A DNA stretch of 64,000 bases, from NCBI RefSeq assembly GCF_021869535.1, contig NW_026262659.1, positions 3,162,001 to 3,226,000 on the forward strand, written 5' to 3'. The notes under the pieces were generated by a model that saw only the letters and a list, made by a program, of their open reading frames with translations, was not told the DNA's origin and made no database searches. Position 1 is the stretch's first letter. The number at the start of each line of letters is the position of its first letter. Both the position numbers and the translations under genes were made by a program. Of this stretch, positions 44,701 through 51,710 are shown one piece after another. This DNA is from Mytilus californianus. Lineage: Eukaryota; Mollusca; Bivalvia; Mytilida; Mytilidae.

Positions 44701-45213
44701 CATTTTATTGTTATTTTTGGGTGATGTTGTACCCTTTTAGACTGGTTATATATATATATATATATATACAATGTTATGATGGAAGCAAGGCTGTCACGGA
44801 GAGACTGTATACTACAGCTTATCATGTACATTTCTTGTACACAAAAACATTTGACTAAGCATTTAATTCTCTGTATCCTTACCTGGGGTAACGAAATCTG
44901 GATTTCTGTTACACTGCTCAGAAAACGATAACTTATTTGTATCATAAAGACATGTGTATCTTGATCTTAAACTGCTCGTGCAATATCTCATTGCCCTTAA
45001 CGGTCTCTGAGAAAAATCTGGACATTGTAAAAGATAGGAATAAGTTGTAGACACCAATAGAAAAATCTGCAAAATAAAGCAATATAATTTTATTTGGTAT
45101 AAAATGGTTTAAAATCTGGTTTGCACTTTATCGCAACATATTGCGTACCATACAACACTGTAGTTACAGTTACTAGATGAAATACTCACCCACACACCCA
45201 TACCAACACACAT
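23050..45213 (-). CDS. Receptor-like single-pass membrane protein with Cys-rich ectodomain; 8 exons
   Basis: Joined from eight minus-strand exons: 45201-45190 (or from an in-frame ATG at 45213), 45066-44883, 34801-34499, 27426-27363, 25736-25699, 24970-24899, 24135-24085, 23255-23050. Junction phases are 0,1,1,2,1,1,1; every intron is GT-AG and no stop occurs before the TAG at 23050. The ~309-aa product has a signal peptide (MGVWIFLLVSTTYSYLLQ), an ectodomain with 16 cysteines (blocks TCRCDYTKGY and CSCYISKC) and two N-glycosylation sequons, a membrane helix at about 211-232, a basic stop-transfer (ERKLGKKK) and a tail with SSLSSSSYS and a KEKKEK cluster. The ectodomain resembles bivalve receptor-like proteins I recall but cannot name; the ligand is unknown and no signalling domain is seen. 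Introns 2 (10.1 kb) and 3 (7.1 kb) are filled with transposons. Confidence 0.75.
23885..23950 (+). repeat. Family D fragment
   Basis: Resembles 63605-63660 (AAGCACTAACTACTGAG and GATGATACCC), diverged. Confidence 0.4.
23955..24060 (+). repeat. Family J repeat, right copy
   Basis: GAAAACAACACTTTATTAAT, GCGTCCGAAGCGCATTTCTG and AATATTTGTGAAGGATGTA. Direct repeat of 22617-22720; further diverged copies lie at 43120-43225 (minus) and 57755-57815 (minus). Confidence 0.65.
24085..24135 (-). CDS. Receptor-like gene exon 7: second half of the membrane helix
   Basis: Acceptor ATGTTTTTGCAG; encodes IVFFVLI then TERKLGKKK, before a GTAAAA donor. Only exons 6 and 7 together make a helix of normal length. 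Confidence 0.7.
24899..24970 (-). CDS. Receptor-like gene exon 6: first half of the membrane helix
   Basis: Encodes NGKQLRTSS then IAASTIILLILAYA, before a GTACAG donor. Confidence 0.7.
25220..25390 (-). repeat. PLE-1 tail in intron 5 of the receptor-like gene
   Basis: Reverse complement of the tail: ACTGACAACGCCATGGC, AGCAACACGAATCCCACC, GTGATCCCAGATGCTCC. It lies between exons 5 and 6. Confidence 0.7.
25699..25736 (-). CDS. Receptor-like gene exon 5 (38 nt, juxtamembrane)
   Basis: Acceptor TGCTTAATTTGTAG, donor GTAAAT; encodes GGLQITEVKTNA. Its length (2 mod 3) is what is needed to link the phase-2 end of exon 4 to the phase-1 start of exon 6, which is the main support for it. Confidence 0.65.
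25740..27360. other. Intron 4 of the receptor-like gene; small hairpin only
   Basis: No further exon is needed or seen. Contains the 27-bp hairpin listed separately at 26307-26369. Confidence 0.45.
26307..26369. repeat. Hairpin, ~27-bp arms
   Basis: Arms GGTTTTCTTGTTGTATAACA and TGTTATACGACAAGGAAAAC (inner parts of about 27 bp) around a short loop; one or two mismatches. Looks like the remnant of a palindromic MITE. Confidence 0.8.
27363..27426 (-). CDS. Receptor-like gene exon 4
   Basis: Acceptor TTATTTGTTTCAG; encodes YKCVEEKHHVDSKCPLIVIE after a shared Asp codon. Leaves in phase 2 before GTATGG. Two cysteines close the ectodomain. Confidence 0.7.
27955..28600 (+). repeat. Family G, long copy in intron 3
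   Basis: Runs from AGACCAAATGACACAGAAAT and CAACTATAGGTCACCGTACG through GACGTGGGACAGGCACATAC to GCAATGCTAAGATACAGG. Aligns with 20615-21480. Confidence 0.8.
28978..29300 (-). repeat. PLE-1 tail, left arm of an inverted pair
   Basis: Full-length tail in reverse: GCGAAAGATACCAAGGAAC ... GGGGGTGATGTAAGTTGCTC ... GACATGTGGCATTC. Confidence 0.75.
29305..29590 (+). repeat. PLE-1 tail, right arm of an inverted pair
   Basis: Full-length tail in forward orientation: GCAATCCCGTCATCTTTTC ... AACACGACGGGTGCCATATG ... GGCGTTGTCAGTTTATTTGC. The two 5' sides meet near 29303. Confidence 0.8.
29590..29712 (-). pseudogene. PLE-1 reverse transcriptase scrap
   Basis: The minus strand reads ISIPMRTNCGPLLIDLFLNSYE, a mutated version of the VGIPMGTNCAPLLADLFLYSYE palm block. 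Opposite in orientation to the tail it adjoins. Confidence 0.7.
30500..30745 (-). repeat. Family G fragment in intron 3
   Basis: TTTATAGCTTGTTGTTCGG, GCCAAGGCTCCGTGTTGACG and GAGAGTTGTCTAATTGGCAC, matching 39757-39955 in reverse. Confidence 0.7.
30746..32300. other. Intron 3, no further gene seen
   Basis: AT-rich. A minus-strand frame at 31280-31468 looks partly coding (VVDELTATMLEYFKIHITD), but its phase does not fit between exons 3 and 4 and its 3' end lacks a good donor, so it is not included in the gene. Confidence 0.4.
32305..33008 (+). pseudogene. PLE-1 C-terminal fragment with attached tail
   Basis: 5'-truncated copy: frame 32397-32717 encodes the C-terminal part (YDKRDYFSFPMVNLPFLCTN ... 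LVDRYGISVSQMITDMFLMS, stop), and the complete PLE-1 tail follows to 33008. This copy shows most directly that the dispersed tail belongs to this reverse transcriptase. Confidence 0.85.
33009..33549. other. Intron 3, no gene seen
   Basis: AT-rich spacer between two plus-strand PLE-1 fragments; nothing recognisable. Confidence 0.4.
33550..34485 (+). pseudogene. PLE-1 fragment, heavily mutated, with tail
   Basis: Begins in the palm (FQQKIDIPIETNCSYLLVG for FQQTVGIPMGTNCAPLLAD) and continues through eroded C-terminal sequence to a tail from about 34145. The tail includes a run of about 14 G near 34317. Ends 14 bp before exon 3 of the receptor-like gene. Confidence 0.75.
34499..34801 (-). CDS. 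Receptor-like gene exon 3: main Cys-rich domain
   Basis: 303 nt between acceptor TTTAATTTCAG and donor CAG/GTAAAT, encoding 100 full codons with ten cysteines, sequons NVS and NGS, and the motif DRTCRCDYTKGY. Enters and leaves in phase 1. Immediately downstream on the plus strand of this exon's end lies a PLE-1 fragment. Confidence 0.8.
34802..35454. other. Intron 2 of the receptor-like gene, no gene seen
   Basis: AT-rich sequence upstream of exon 3 on the minus strand; the pyrimidine-rich acceptor is at its left edge. Confidence 0.4.
35455..36300 (+). pseudogene. PLE-2 reverse transcriptase fragment
   Basis: 5'-truncated. 35477-35728 encodes LDFLIDNIFVEFRG and VGIPMGTNCAPLLADLFLYS, stops at EAEFI, and continues in other frames through YIDDVLSLNN to HELVDLYDVSVSKLTNDIFT at 36276. 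At least four frame breaks. Closely related to the minus-strand copy at 48893-50398. Confidence 0.8.
36301..37215 (+). repeat. PLE-2 3' tail including repeat H
   Basis: Follows the PLE-2 frame directly. First a block with AAAAACCGACATGGTTAGAA and TTACACCATTACTAACAC, then repeat H from about 36870: GTCCTGTACAAGTCAGGGATA, GTTTCCCTCGGTTTTGG, GAACAGCGGTACGCTACTG. The same order occurs at 58420-58735 and, reversed, at 47725-48890. Confidence 0.75.
37815..38560 (-). pseudogene. PLE-1 C-terminal fragment with attached tail
   Basis: Reverse orientation: tail 37815-38110 (GACGAAAGATACAAGAGGGA ... GTGCTCCGGAAGGATACGC), then eroded C-terminal reverse transcriptase sequence to about 38560. Confidence 0.75.
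38561..39174. other. Intron 2, no gene seen
   Basis: AT-rich spacer; no recognisable repeat or coding frame. Confidence 0.35.
39757..39955 (+). repeat. Family G fragment nested in PLE-1
   Basis: AGATGTGGTATGAGTGCCAA ... AGCCTTGGCTCACACTGAAC ... CCCCAAAATGACTAGTG; flanked by PLE-1 sequence on both sides. Confidence 0.75.
40221..40315 (-). repeat. Repeat H fragment nested in PLE-1
   Basis: GATAAAGGCAACAGTAGTAT and CCGCTGTTCAATAGTCATAA, the terminal part of the PLE-2 tail, same orientation as 47725-48010. Confidence 0.75.
40430..40566. repeat. Palindromic element, interrupted arms
   Basis: The left arm (GCATTTTCAATTTGGTGCAG, CACGATCTTGT) and right arm (ACAAGATCGTG, CTGCACCAAACTGAAA, GAAAATGC) are inverted around a ~40-bp centre. 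Confidence 0.7.
40893..41420 (+). repeat. Repeat A (PLE-3 tail), one minisatellite unit
   Basis: Starts with one 105-bp-type unit (CGGTACTTGTACATCCCGTC), then the full tail A: TTGACTGCTTTTCTCCTATT, GAGAGGTTTAGCTAGCTATA, ACCAAGTCAGGAATATGACA. A 31-bp direct duplication (TTATAACACAATATTGACTG) lies at about 41073-41125. Confidence 0.75.
41513..41938. repeat. Long inverted repeat, ~155-165-bp arms
   Basis: Left arm 41513-41668 and right arm 41774-41938 are reverse complements with scattered differences (ACAGGCACTTGATTCTATCC against GGATAGAAACAAGTGCCTGT; TGTCAATTCATGCTCAAATT against AATTTTAGCATGAATTGACA). Spacer ~105 bp. No coding sequence; lies in intron 2. Confidence 0.85.
41939..42412. other. 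Intron 2, no gene seen
   Basis: AT-rich; nothing recognisable. Confidence 0.35.
42413..42531. repeat. Palindromic MITE, ~29-bp arms
   Basis: Outer arms TTATTTCTGTATTGGCCTTG and CAAGGCCAATACAGAAATAA; an inner hairpin ATTGGCCTTCGGCTTCGCC...GGCCAAT. A related half (TTTTTCTGTATTGGCCGAG) lies near 40797-40815. Confidence 0.85.
42655..42960 (+). repeat. Family G relative
   Basis: Contains GGAATGTGTCAAAGAGACAA and CTGACTTGGGACAGGCACAA, a diverged member of the group. Confidence 0.55.
43120..43225 (-). repeat. Family J repeat
   Basis: TTCAAATATTCGGCTTTGAG, CAGAAAAGCGCTTCGAACGC and ATGAAATGTATAACGTGTTG; reverse of 23955-24060. Confidence 0.65.
43245..43660 (-). repeat. Family G copy
   Basis: Reverse orientation: GTTCTTATGTGTTATCCCAG, TTGTCCCAAGTCAAGAGCCTG, AAAGGCCGTACGGTTACC, AATTGGCAATCCTACCACAT. 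Confidence 0.75.
43870..44594. repeat. Long palindrome, ~245-bp arms with an inner hairpin
   Basis: Left arm 43870-44115 and right arm 44357-44594 are inverted copies (CTTGAAATCTATACAC against GTATAGATTTCAAG at the outer ends; GCGATATGAGCTTGCACAAC against GTTGTGCAAGCTCATATCGC inside). In the left arm a ~42-bp block (GCACTGACCGATCTAAGC...) is repeated in tandem at 44079 and 44121. The spacer contains a second inverted repeat (ATGAGTGAAACATTCTATG against GAATGTTTCACTCATTTTCC). Lies in intron 2, just downstream of exon 2. Confidence 0.9.
44748..44769. repeat. (TA)n microsatellite
   Basis: About ten TA units in the spacer between the palindrome and exon 2; a second run is at 45219-45233. Confidence 0.8.
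44883..45066 (-). CDS. Receptor-like gene exon 2: signal peptide and first Cys block
   Basis: Acceptor TTTATTTTGCAG and donor CAG/GTAAGG are both strong. Encodes the hydrophobic core of the signal peptide and four cysteines; ends NRNPDFVTP plus one base. Confidence 0.75.
45190..45201 (-). CDS. Receptor-like gene exon 1 (MGVW)
   Basis: Four codons followed by a GTGAGT donor. A second in-frame ATG lies 12 bases upstream (45213) and would add MCVG. A (TA)n tract lies at 45219-45233, too close to serve as an obvious TATA box. Confidence 0.6.
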
Positions 45214-46164
45214 GTATTTATATATATATATAAATTGCCTCACAATGGAATTCAAATACTATCTTGAAAGTAAATTTTAATTTAATAAAATATTTACAAT
45301 GCGATATGAAAATAAATGCAATATTTCGGTTAACAAACTAGCTTCATCGCAAGTGCATCTATCCAGGTGAAATCGGATGCACATAAGACATTTTTGCAGC
45401 TTACTGATCATATAATTTTGCTGCTTAATAAATAAACTGGAAGAGGTTCAATATTATTCATTTTATTTTCGAAAACTATTGTTGCAGTAAGTTAAGGTTT
45501 AAATGTCCATTGACCAATATTACAGAGATATCAGGGACGAGGCCGCATAATGGTTTATTCTTTATCTTTTCTATACATTTTCTCGTCTTTTTCATTTAAA
45601 TCATTAGGGTTGACCAGTATGGAGCTGGTAGATACAAAAGGTTTTTTTTTCTCAGGATCATTTTTGGAAATACCAACTTCATACTTTAGAACCTGATGAT
45701 ATGAACCTAACAGACAAGATAAGGTACAGGAAAGACAAAGAATAAGTTTGTTATGTGATATCTTCCTTTTTATGCTTATTTTTAGTTGAACAGATTATTT
45801 TGATTTGCACTGCCTGACTAACAGGAATAACACGGAAGCAGTGTTTGGCAATTTAAGAAGATAGAAATTGCTGTTTTCCTGTTTTCTTCTTATCTAATTG
45901 TATTACATCTATCAGCAGAGTTTTCAAAAAGAAAGGCTTTTCTAAAGTCACTAGGCAATAATTATCCGCCTCTTGGAGATCAGTTACCCAAAAAATTTAA
46001 TTTACTATTTTCAAAAACGTTTGTAGCGGTTGCTTTAAAAGAAAAAATGATCATGATACTGTCTCTTTGATAATGTTAGCAGATTATTGGCAGGTCTGTA
46101 TAGTATACTAAATAAATAAAAATAGCTGAACACAGGTCAATGTTATCGACGGTTTTCCACCTGT
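45214..46164. other. Upstream of the receptor-like gene; no gene seen
   Basis: AT-rich sequence 5' of exon 1 on the minus strand. Any promoter should lie here, but I see no motif I would call. Confidence 0.35.
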
Positions 46165-46385
46165 AGAAAAAAGTAAAATCATAAAAATACTGAACTCCGA
46201 GGAAAATTCAAAAAGGAAAGTCCCCAATCAAATGGCAAAATCAAAAAAACAAACACATCAAACGAATTGATAACAACTGTCATATTCCTGATTTGGTACA
46301 GGCATTTTCTTATGTAGAAAATGGTGAATTGAACCTGGTTTTATAGCTAGCTAAACCTCTCACTTGTATGACAGTCACATCAGAA
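46165..46385 (-). repeat. Repeat A (PLE-3 tail) fragment
   Basis: Reverse orientation: TAAAATCATAAAAATACTGA, TGTCATATTCCTGATTTGGT, TTATAGCTAGCTAAACCTCT. Confidence 0.75.
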
Positions 46386-47104
46386 ATGATGTTTCAGAAA
46401 ACATGCCTGTCCGCTAACAATTAAACATAATACGACGGTTAATAAGGGTATTATATACGTGACCCCCGAGAATCAAATAACTACCAGAATAGACTCGTTT
46501 TGGAAGTGTTCGACAAGATAGTAAAAAGGTAATTTGAACCAATGGATTGTGCGATTTGAAGTCTGTAACTTGGAAAAATATTTTCTTATTTGCCATTACT
46601 ATCGTAAGACGCTGTAGTGGTGGTAATGCATAAACCCGTTTTGATTCAGACAACTAAGGGATTGCTACATCTATACAGTAAGCATACAATGCCAAAAAAC
46701 AGTTTGCAAAATCATATAGCACGTTATATATTTGGCCTTCATTTGCCCAGTTGAATGGTTCCTCTATAACGGAGGCAGCAGAAGAAAATCTACTTTTCGA
46801 AGTTGCATTTGATAAATTTAAAGCCCAATATAAAAGAAATAAACAAATAAAACGTACATACTGAAATCCTCATTTCCGACGAGATGCAGTTAACTTAGCT
46901 TTTAAGTACAGTGTATGAATTACTGACGAACGGAAGATTATAGTTCTATTCAAATATTTGAATTACAGAATATTCATTCTCATATTGGTGTGAATCTAAA
47001 ATATTATATATTTTACATGGAGAAGAGGAGGACATTTTTATGGTTTAAAACATATTAATTGAAGAAGTTACAACCATCCATGGAACAAATCATTGCTTTG
47101 AATT
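46386..47104. other. No assigned gene; unidentified 79-codon minus frame
   Basis: The minus frame 46653-46414 encodes 79 residues of normal composition (including ALPPLQRLTIVMANKKIF) from ATG to stop. I recognise no family, no splice sites tie it to other exons, and it may be chance or a fragment. The rest is AT-rich. Confidence 0.25.
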
Positions 47105-47710
47105 CCGGGTGTATCCAATTATACCAGTCTATCTATCAGTGAGATGTAACGTAGTGCATACAAAGTTATGTAATTTGGGTCAGATGGTTTTACAAATGAA
47201 TTTTTCAAGTTTTCTGGAGAGATTTATAATTAATGGTAACGAAAATGGGGAATTCTATATGTCTCATAGACAAGGTTTTATAACCTGTATACCAAAGGGA
47301 GATAAACAAAGACTGTTCATGACCAATAAACGTACTAAATACCACATATAAATTAGCATTGAACTACATAGCAGAGCGTATAAAATTAGTTCTACCTCAA
47401 ATTATAATGATATTTAGTTTCATACAGAACTGACTGCTCCTCATTGATTTTGATAAAAGCCTTTGACTCTGTATCATGGAATATAAATAAAAACGTTTTT
47501 AGAATTTTTTCAATTTTGGCCCCTCTATAAAACACTGGATAAGGACCTTTTACACAAAAATAAGTTCTGCAGTTTCTCAAAATTATTTTTTATTTATCTT
47601 AATTTCTTTGAAATTCAAAGAGGTTGTAGACAAGGAGATCCTTTATCTCTCCATACATCTTTCTTTTACGTGCAGAATTACTTGGAATATTACTAATTAT
47701 TAGAAATGAT
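47105..47710 (+). pseudogene. L1/Tx1-like LINE, N-terminal part of the reverse transcriptase
   Basis: Conserved landmarks in order, spread over broken frames: QGFITCIPKGDKQRLFMTNK (usual QGVITLIPK.K...KNWRPI), LLIDFDK..SL (usual LxIDFxKAFDSV), and FQRGCRQGDPLSLHTSFF (usual RGVRQGDPLSPYLF). The frame is lost to several stops. It stops just before the catalytic YADD block, which is found at 50405 in the same orientation. Confidence 0.75.
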
Positions 47711-47724
47711 AAATAATAAATGCT

Positions 47725-48068
47725 ATAGATAAAGGCAACAGTAGTATACCGCTGTTCGAAACTCATAAATCGATAGAGATAAAAGCAAATCCGGGTTACA
47801 AACTAAAACTGAGGAAAACGCATCAAATATAAGAGGAGAACAACGACACAACAAAAACACAACATTAAAATGTAACACACACAGAAACGAACTATAATAT
47901 AACAATGGCCATTTTCCTGACTTGGTACAGGACATTTTAAGAAAAAAATGGTGGGTTGAACCTGGTTTTGTGGCATGCCAAACCTCCCGCTTTTATGGCA
48001 ACGTCAAAAACAACACCAAAACGACAACTTCACATGACAGGACCACAATACAAATAAATGGGAGAACC
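47725..48068 (-). repeat. PLE-2 tail: repeat H
   Basis: GATAAAGGCAACAGTAGTAT at the outer end, then GGTTGAACCTGGTTTTGTGG and CGACAACTTCACATGACAGG. It is the 3'-most part of the PLE-2 insertion. Confidence 0.75.
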
Positions 48069-48185
48069 AGTGACGCTCAGATAAAAAAAGTTTGAAAGTA
48101 CAAAGCTGAAGAGCACGGAGGACCAAAACTTCCAAAAAGTTGCGCCTAACACGGCCAGGATTTTCTGCCTGGGACAAGAACATCC
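48065..48185 (+). repeat. Family D fragment
   Basis: CAGTGACGCTCAGAT, AAGCTGAAGAGCAC, CTGCCTGGGACAAGAACATC, as at 63395-63520. The ribozyme half of the family D unit is absent here. Confidence 0.6.
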
Positions 48186-48329
48186 TTATTATTTAGAATA
48201 ATTTATAATTTTGCAAAGAGTAAATATCATAAAATGACTATATAATAGATATACATGATAAAACCAAAGTGGGGACTAACTACAAAATAAAAACGGATAC
48301 ATTACATAAAACAACTTAATCCAACATAT

Positions 48330-48892
48330 AAAAATACACAGCCGAGTTAGCTAAAGCCTCAACGCACAAAGTGACGTCACATTTGAAATTCTAAAAAAAC
48401 ACACAAAGTGACGTCACATATGAATTTGTAAAAATATTTCTCAAAAATAAGATAGGATTAGGATTGATTCAAGATAGATTTGTAATACTGCCATTACATT
48501 TATTAATAACAATGAAAATTACAATACTTATTAATATCAAATTGTGGTAGTAATTAGATAATTAATTGTATTATCTAGCTATGTCGGTGTTTCTTCTGAA
48601 TCAAACTGTAAACCAAATATATCGTATAAATTTCGTTGAACCAAACTAAAATCTAATAAATGAAGGGGGTGATTAATTATCTATACCATAACACAAAATA
48701 CGTTAAGACATTTGACAAAATCCGACGAGAACAACAAATATAACATCAAAATTAAATACATGAGTTTGGGATAGAAAGGTACCGTGGCACGTCTTATAGC
48801 AATGAGGTTTCACACTCAGCAAAACAGTCACAATCGGGAATAACTCACGTTCGGTAATTTAAAGATCAGACGACGTAATGACAAACCACAAT
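48330..48892 (-). repeat. PLE-2 tail, proximal part
   Basis: Reverse of the block following the reverse transcriptase at 36300-36720. Contains two copies of ACAAAGTGACGTCACAT, at about 48367 and 48403. Confidence 0.7.
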
Positions 48893-50398
48893 CTAACACG
48901 TGGTAAAAATGTCCTTAGTTAGATTTGACAAAGACACATCGTATGAATCAACCAATTGGTGATGGTGTCCGTAAAATTTACGGAGTGTCATTTTTAATCT
49001 GTCCTCCTCATAACTTTGTTGGAGCAGTTTCTGCGTAAGGAGCACACTCCTGTATATGAAGTCCATATAGTGTGAACAAACACGAGAATAACGTATCAAT
49101 TGAGATATGTAAACATCATACGAAGGGGCAGAGGGTATGTTACTGCTGAGAAATGGGAAATTGATAATTGGGAAGTTGAAATCGTCCCGTTTATCATAGA
49201 TTTTCGTGTGAAGTCGTCCATCTGTGTCAATATTGAGGAAAAGATCAAGGTATGAAGCAGTCCTTCTAGTATCAGTAGTATCCTTAATTTCAAGTTCATT
49301 GGGATATATGAGATGTAAGTATTGGCTGAAATATGGGTTATTTAATGATAGAACATCATCAATATATCGGAAAGTAAAATTAAAGAATTTCGCAAGGTGC
49401 TTTTTCTTTTTGTCTTTTAGAAGGTTCTGAATGAATTCTGCTTCATACGAGTACAAAAATAAATCGGCCAGTAGGGGTGCACAATTAGTTCCCATTGGAA
49501 TACCGCCTGTCTGTTGAAATATAAATCCTCCAAACTCAACAAATATATTGTCGATCAAAAAGTCCAGCATTTTGATAATATCATCTTCAGTATATTTTCT
49601 GGTAGTGTGTGGTTTTTCACAAAATATGAATTATTGTAATCCAAAACAAGAAGTTAGTATCTACGATTCCCATTTTTATAGAAAAAGCACTGTATAATGA
49701 GATGGTGAAGTCGAATTTTCAACTGAGCATGGGGAATAGTAGTGTAAAGCGTAGAAAAATCAAAAGTTTTTATGTTGCTGCAAAATTGCAAAGATTGTGA
49801 TCGAAGATTAAGCAGTAGATCTTTCGAATTTTTGAGAATCCACATCTGTTTAACACCACTGGTAGAATATATCTCATCACAATATTTTTGAAGCCCATCT
49901 TTAACTGTTGAAAGAGTAGTAGTCAGTACTTTAGAAAGATGTTTAGTCGAACATTTTGATGACCCAGCTATGTATCGTTCTTTATATGGAGTTTTGTGTA
50001 GTTTTGGTATCCAGTATAATGATGGTAAATTTTCTTCGTTTTCTTTGATGTTGATACCAAAAGAAAGAAGGATAGATTTGTGATTTTGTAAAATTTCGTC
50101 CTTGGTAAATGATGATAAAGAATATGTAGGGTTACCAGTAGTTCTATTTATTCCAAGCTCTGTTGTGAGACATTGCAAATAATGGTTTTTACATATGAAG
50201 ACAATATTATTGGAGGCTTTATCTGCAGGAACAACGACATATTTGTCATGCAAAGAGAATAAAGCATCCACAACATCCTGATTTTTGAAAGGGTTAGTAA
50301 CTCTTGTGCTCATATTGCATCGTAGTTTTTGAATGCGCTTCTGAATGCATGATCGAATAGCTTTGATCCATTCAGACAAAGTGTCCAGTTCTGGTTCG
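48893..50398 (-). pseudogene. PLE-2 reverse transcriptase, best preserved copy
   Basis: Two long frames: 50379-49654 (LSEWIKAIRSCIQKRIQKL, VVVPADKASNNIVFI, LYWIPKLHKTPYKERYIAGS, FDFSTLYTTIPHAQLK) and 49570-48893 (LDFLIDNIFVEFGG, IPMGTNCAPLLADLFLYSYE, FRYIDDVLSLNN, YLDLFLNIDTDGRLHTKIYD, ending LSNLTKDIFTTC). Between them (49654-49570) the frame shifts within NGNRRY and the following residues. The N-terminal Cys/His block is missing; the copy begins at LDTLSEWIK, so it is 5'-truncated at about 50398. Known PLE enzymes use the Asp of FDFS and the pair in YIDD for catalysis, and all are present. It was inserted in reverse into the LINE that flanks it. Confidence 0.85.
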
Positions 50399-50404
50399 TC
50401 TGGT

Positions 50405-51710
50405 ATCTAGAATATTTGTCTCTCAAAGTGCAGATGACACTTTAATTACACTTGACGGTACACCGGAATATCTAATTGCATCGCTTTGCTTATTACATAA
50501 ATATGCTGAAATTTCTGGTCTCAATATGAACTTGGACAAGACGAGGTGGTGTGTATAGGTAAAAAAATATAGTCAAGACACAATTTGTGTAAATGGGGAT
50601 GGGAATTGGGTTCCAGTAGGATTACACTACTAGGTATACACTTTTCGGTCATCTTGCAAAAAATGGAATTTTTAATTATTATCATGAAAAAAAGTGAAAA
50701 TATAATTACAATTTGGTCTAAACAAACACTAACTGCAATGGAAAACAATAACAGTAATCAAGACACTAGTTATTGCAAAATTAAATCATTTGTTTTTAAC
50801 ATTACAAGCACCATGCTATACTTCTCTTGAACAACTTATGACAACAATGTATTCATTTTTTGGAAAATAAACCCTGACAAGATTAAAAGAGAAATGTTAT
50901 GTCTGAATAATAAATTTAGAGGGCTGAAAATGTTTGATATTAAAGAATAAATTAAAGGGCTAAAACTAACATGGGTCCGATGGTTACAAAAATTTCAAAT
51001 GAATTGCAGAAAGCACAGAAAATATCAATATTTAAAACCTAGTATTTTCATGGCCATCTATCAGATGTTAAAACCCTTCTTTGAAAGAGGTGTTTAAAGC
51101 AAGGACAGAATTGCAAAATAAACTTATAAAAAAATGAAAAAGAAAGACTCAGTTTGGAATAATGAAAATACTAAAATAGGTAGCACGTCTATTTTCTATA
51201 AAGACTGGGCTGATAAAGGTATCGTGTTGATACATGATCAGCCAAATCATGAGAGTAAGCTAATGTCTTTTGAGCAATGCCAAAATATTCATAAAATTAA
51301 ATCTAACTTTCTTGTTTAAAATGGTGTTATATCAGCAATAAATTCATATAAAAAATCTATCAAACATAATATTTCTCTAGACAGTCTTACTATAATTCAT
51401 GGACCAATTCTTCCAAATAACATTATAACATTTTTTTTTATCAAATAATAAAGGCTAAAAAAATACGTATATTGGTCTCTATGATTAATAAAAAAAATGT
51501 AAACTAGAAAAATGTGCACAGTATGTCCCTTTACTCCACAAAAAGCTCAAATCTTCTTGGGTACATATATAGATTATACATAGGATCATAGGCACACATG
51601 AATTTTTTTTCAAAATTACGATAAAAAACAGATAAATGTACTTTCTGCATTGAAGCTAATGAAGATATTCAGCACATGTTTTGGACATACTATAAAAATC
51701 CGATTGATGA
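50405..51710 (+). pseudogene. L1/Tx1-like LINE, C-terminal part
   Basis: Begins IFVSQSADDTLITLDG (usual SQYADDTxxxLDG, the catalytic block), then LHKYAEISGLNMNLDKT (usual AxxSGLKxNxxKT), a long eroded stretch that still reads LNHLFLTLQAP and GLKMFDIKE, then SVWNNENTKIGS...IFYKDWADKGI, and finally CTFCIEANEDIQHMFW, a Cys-His end block found in many LINE ORF2 proteins. Many stops. It continues the fragment ending at 47710. Confidence 0.8.

Noticed and set aside
45219-45233. TATA-box for the receptor-like gene
   Set aside because: It is a (TA)n microsatellite 6-18 bases from the candidate start codons, too close to place a transcription start and leader.
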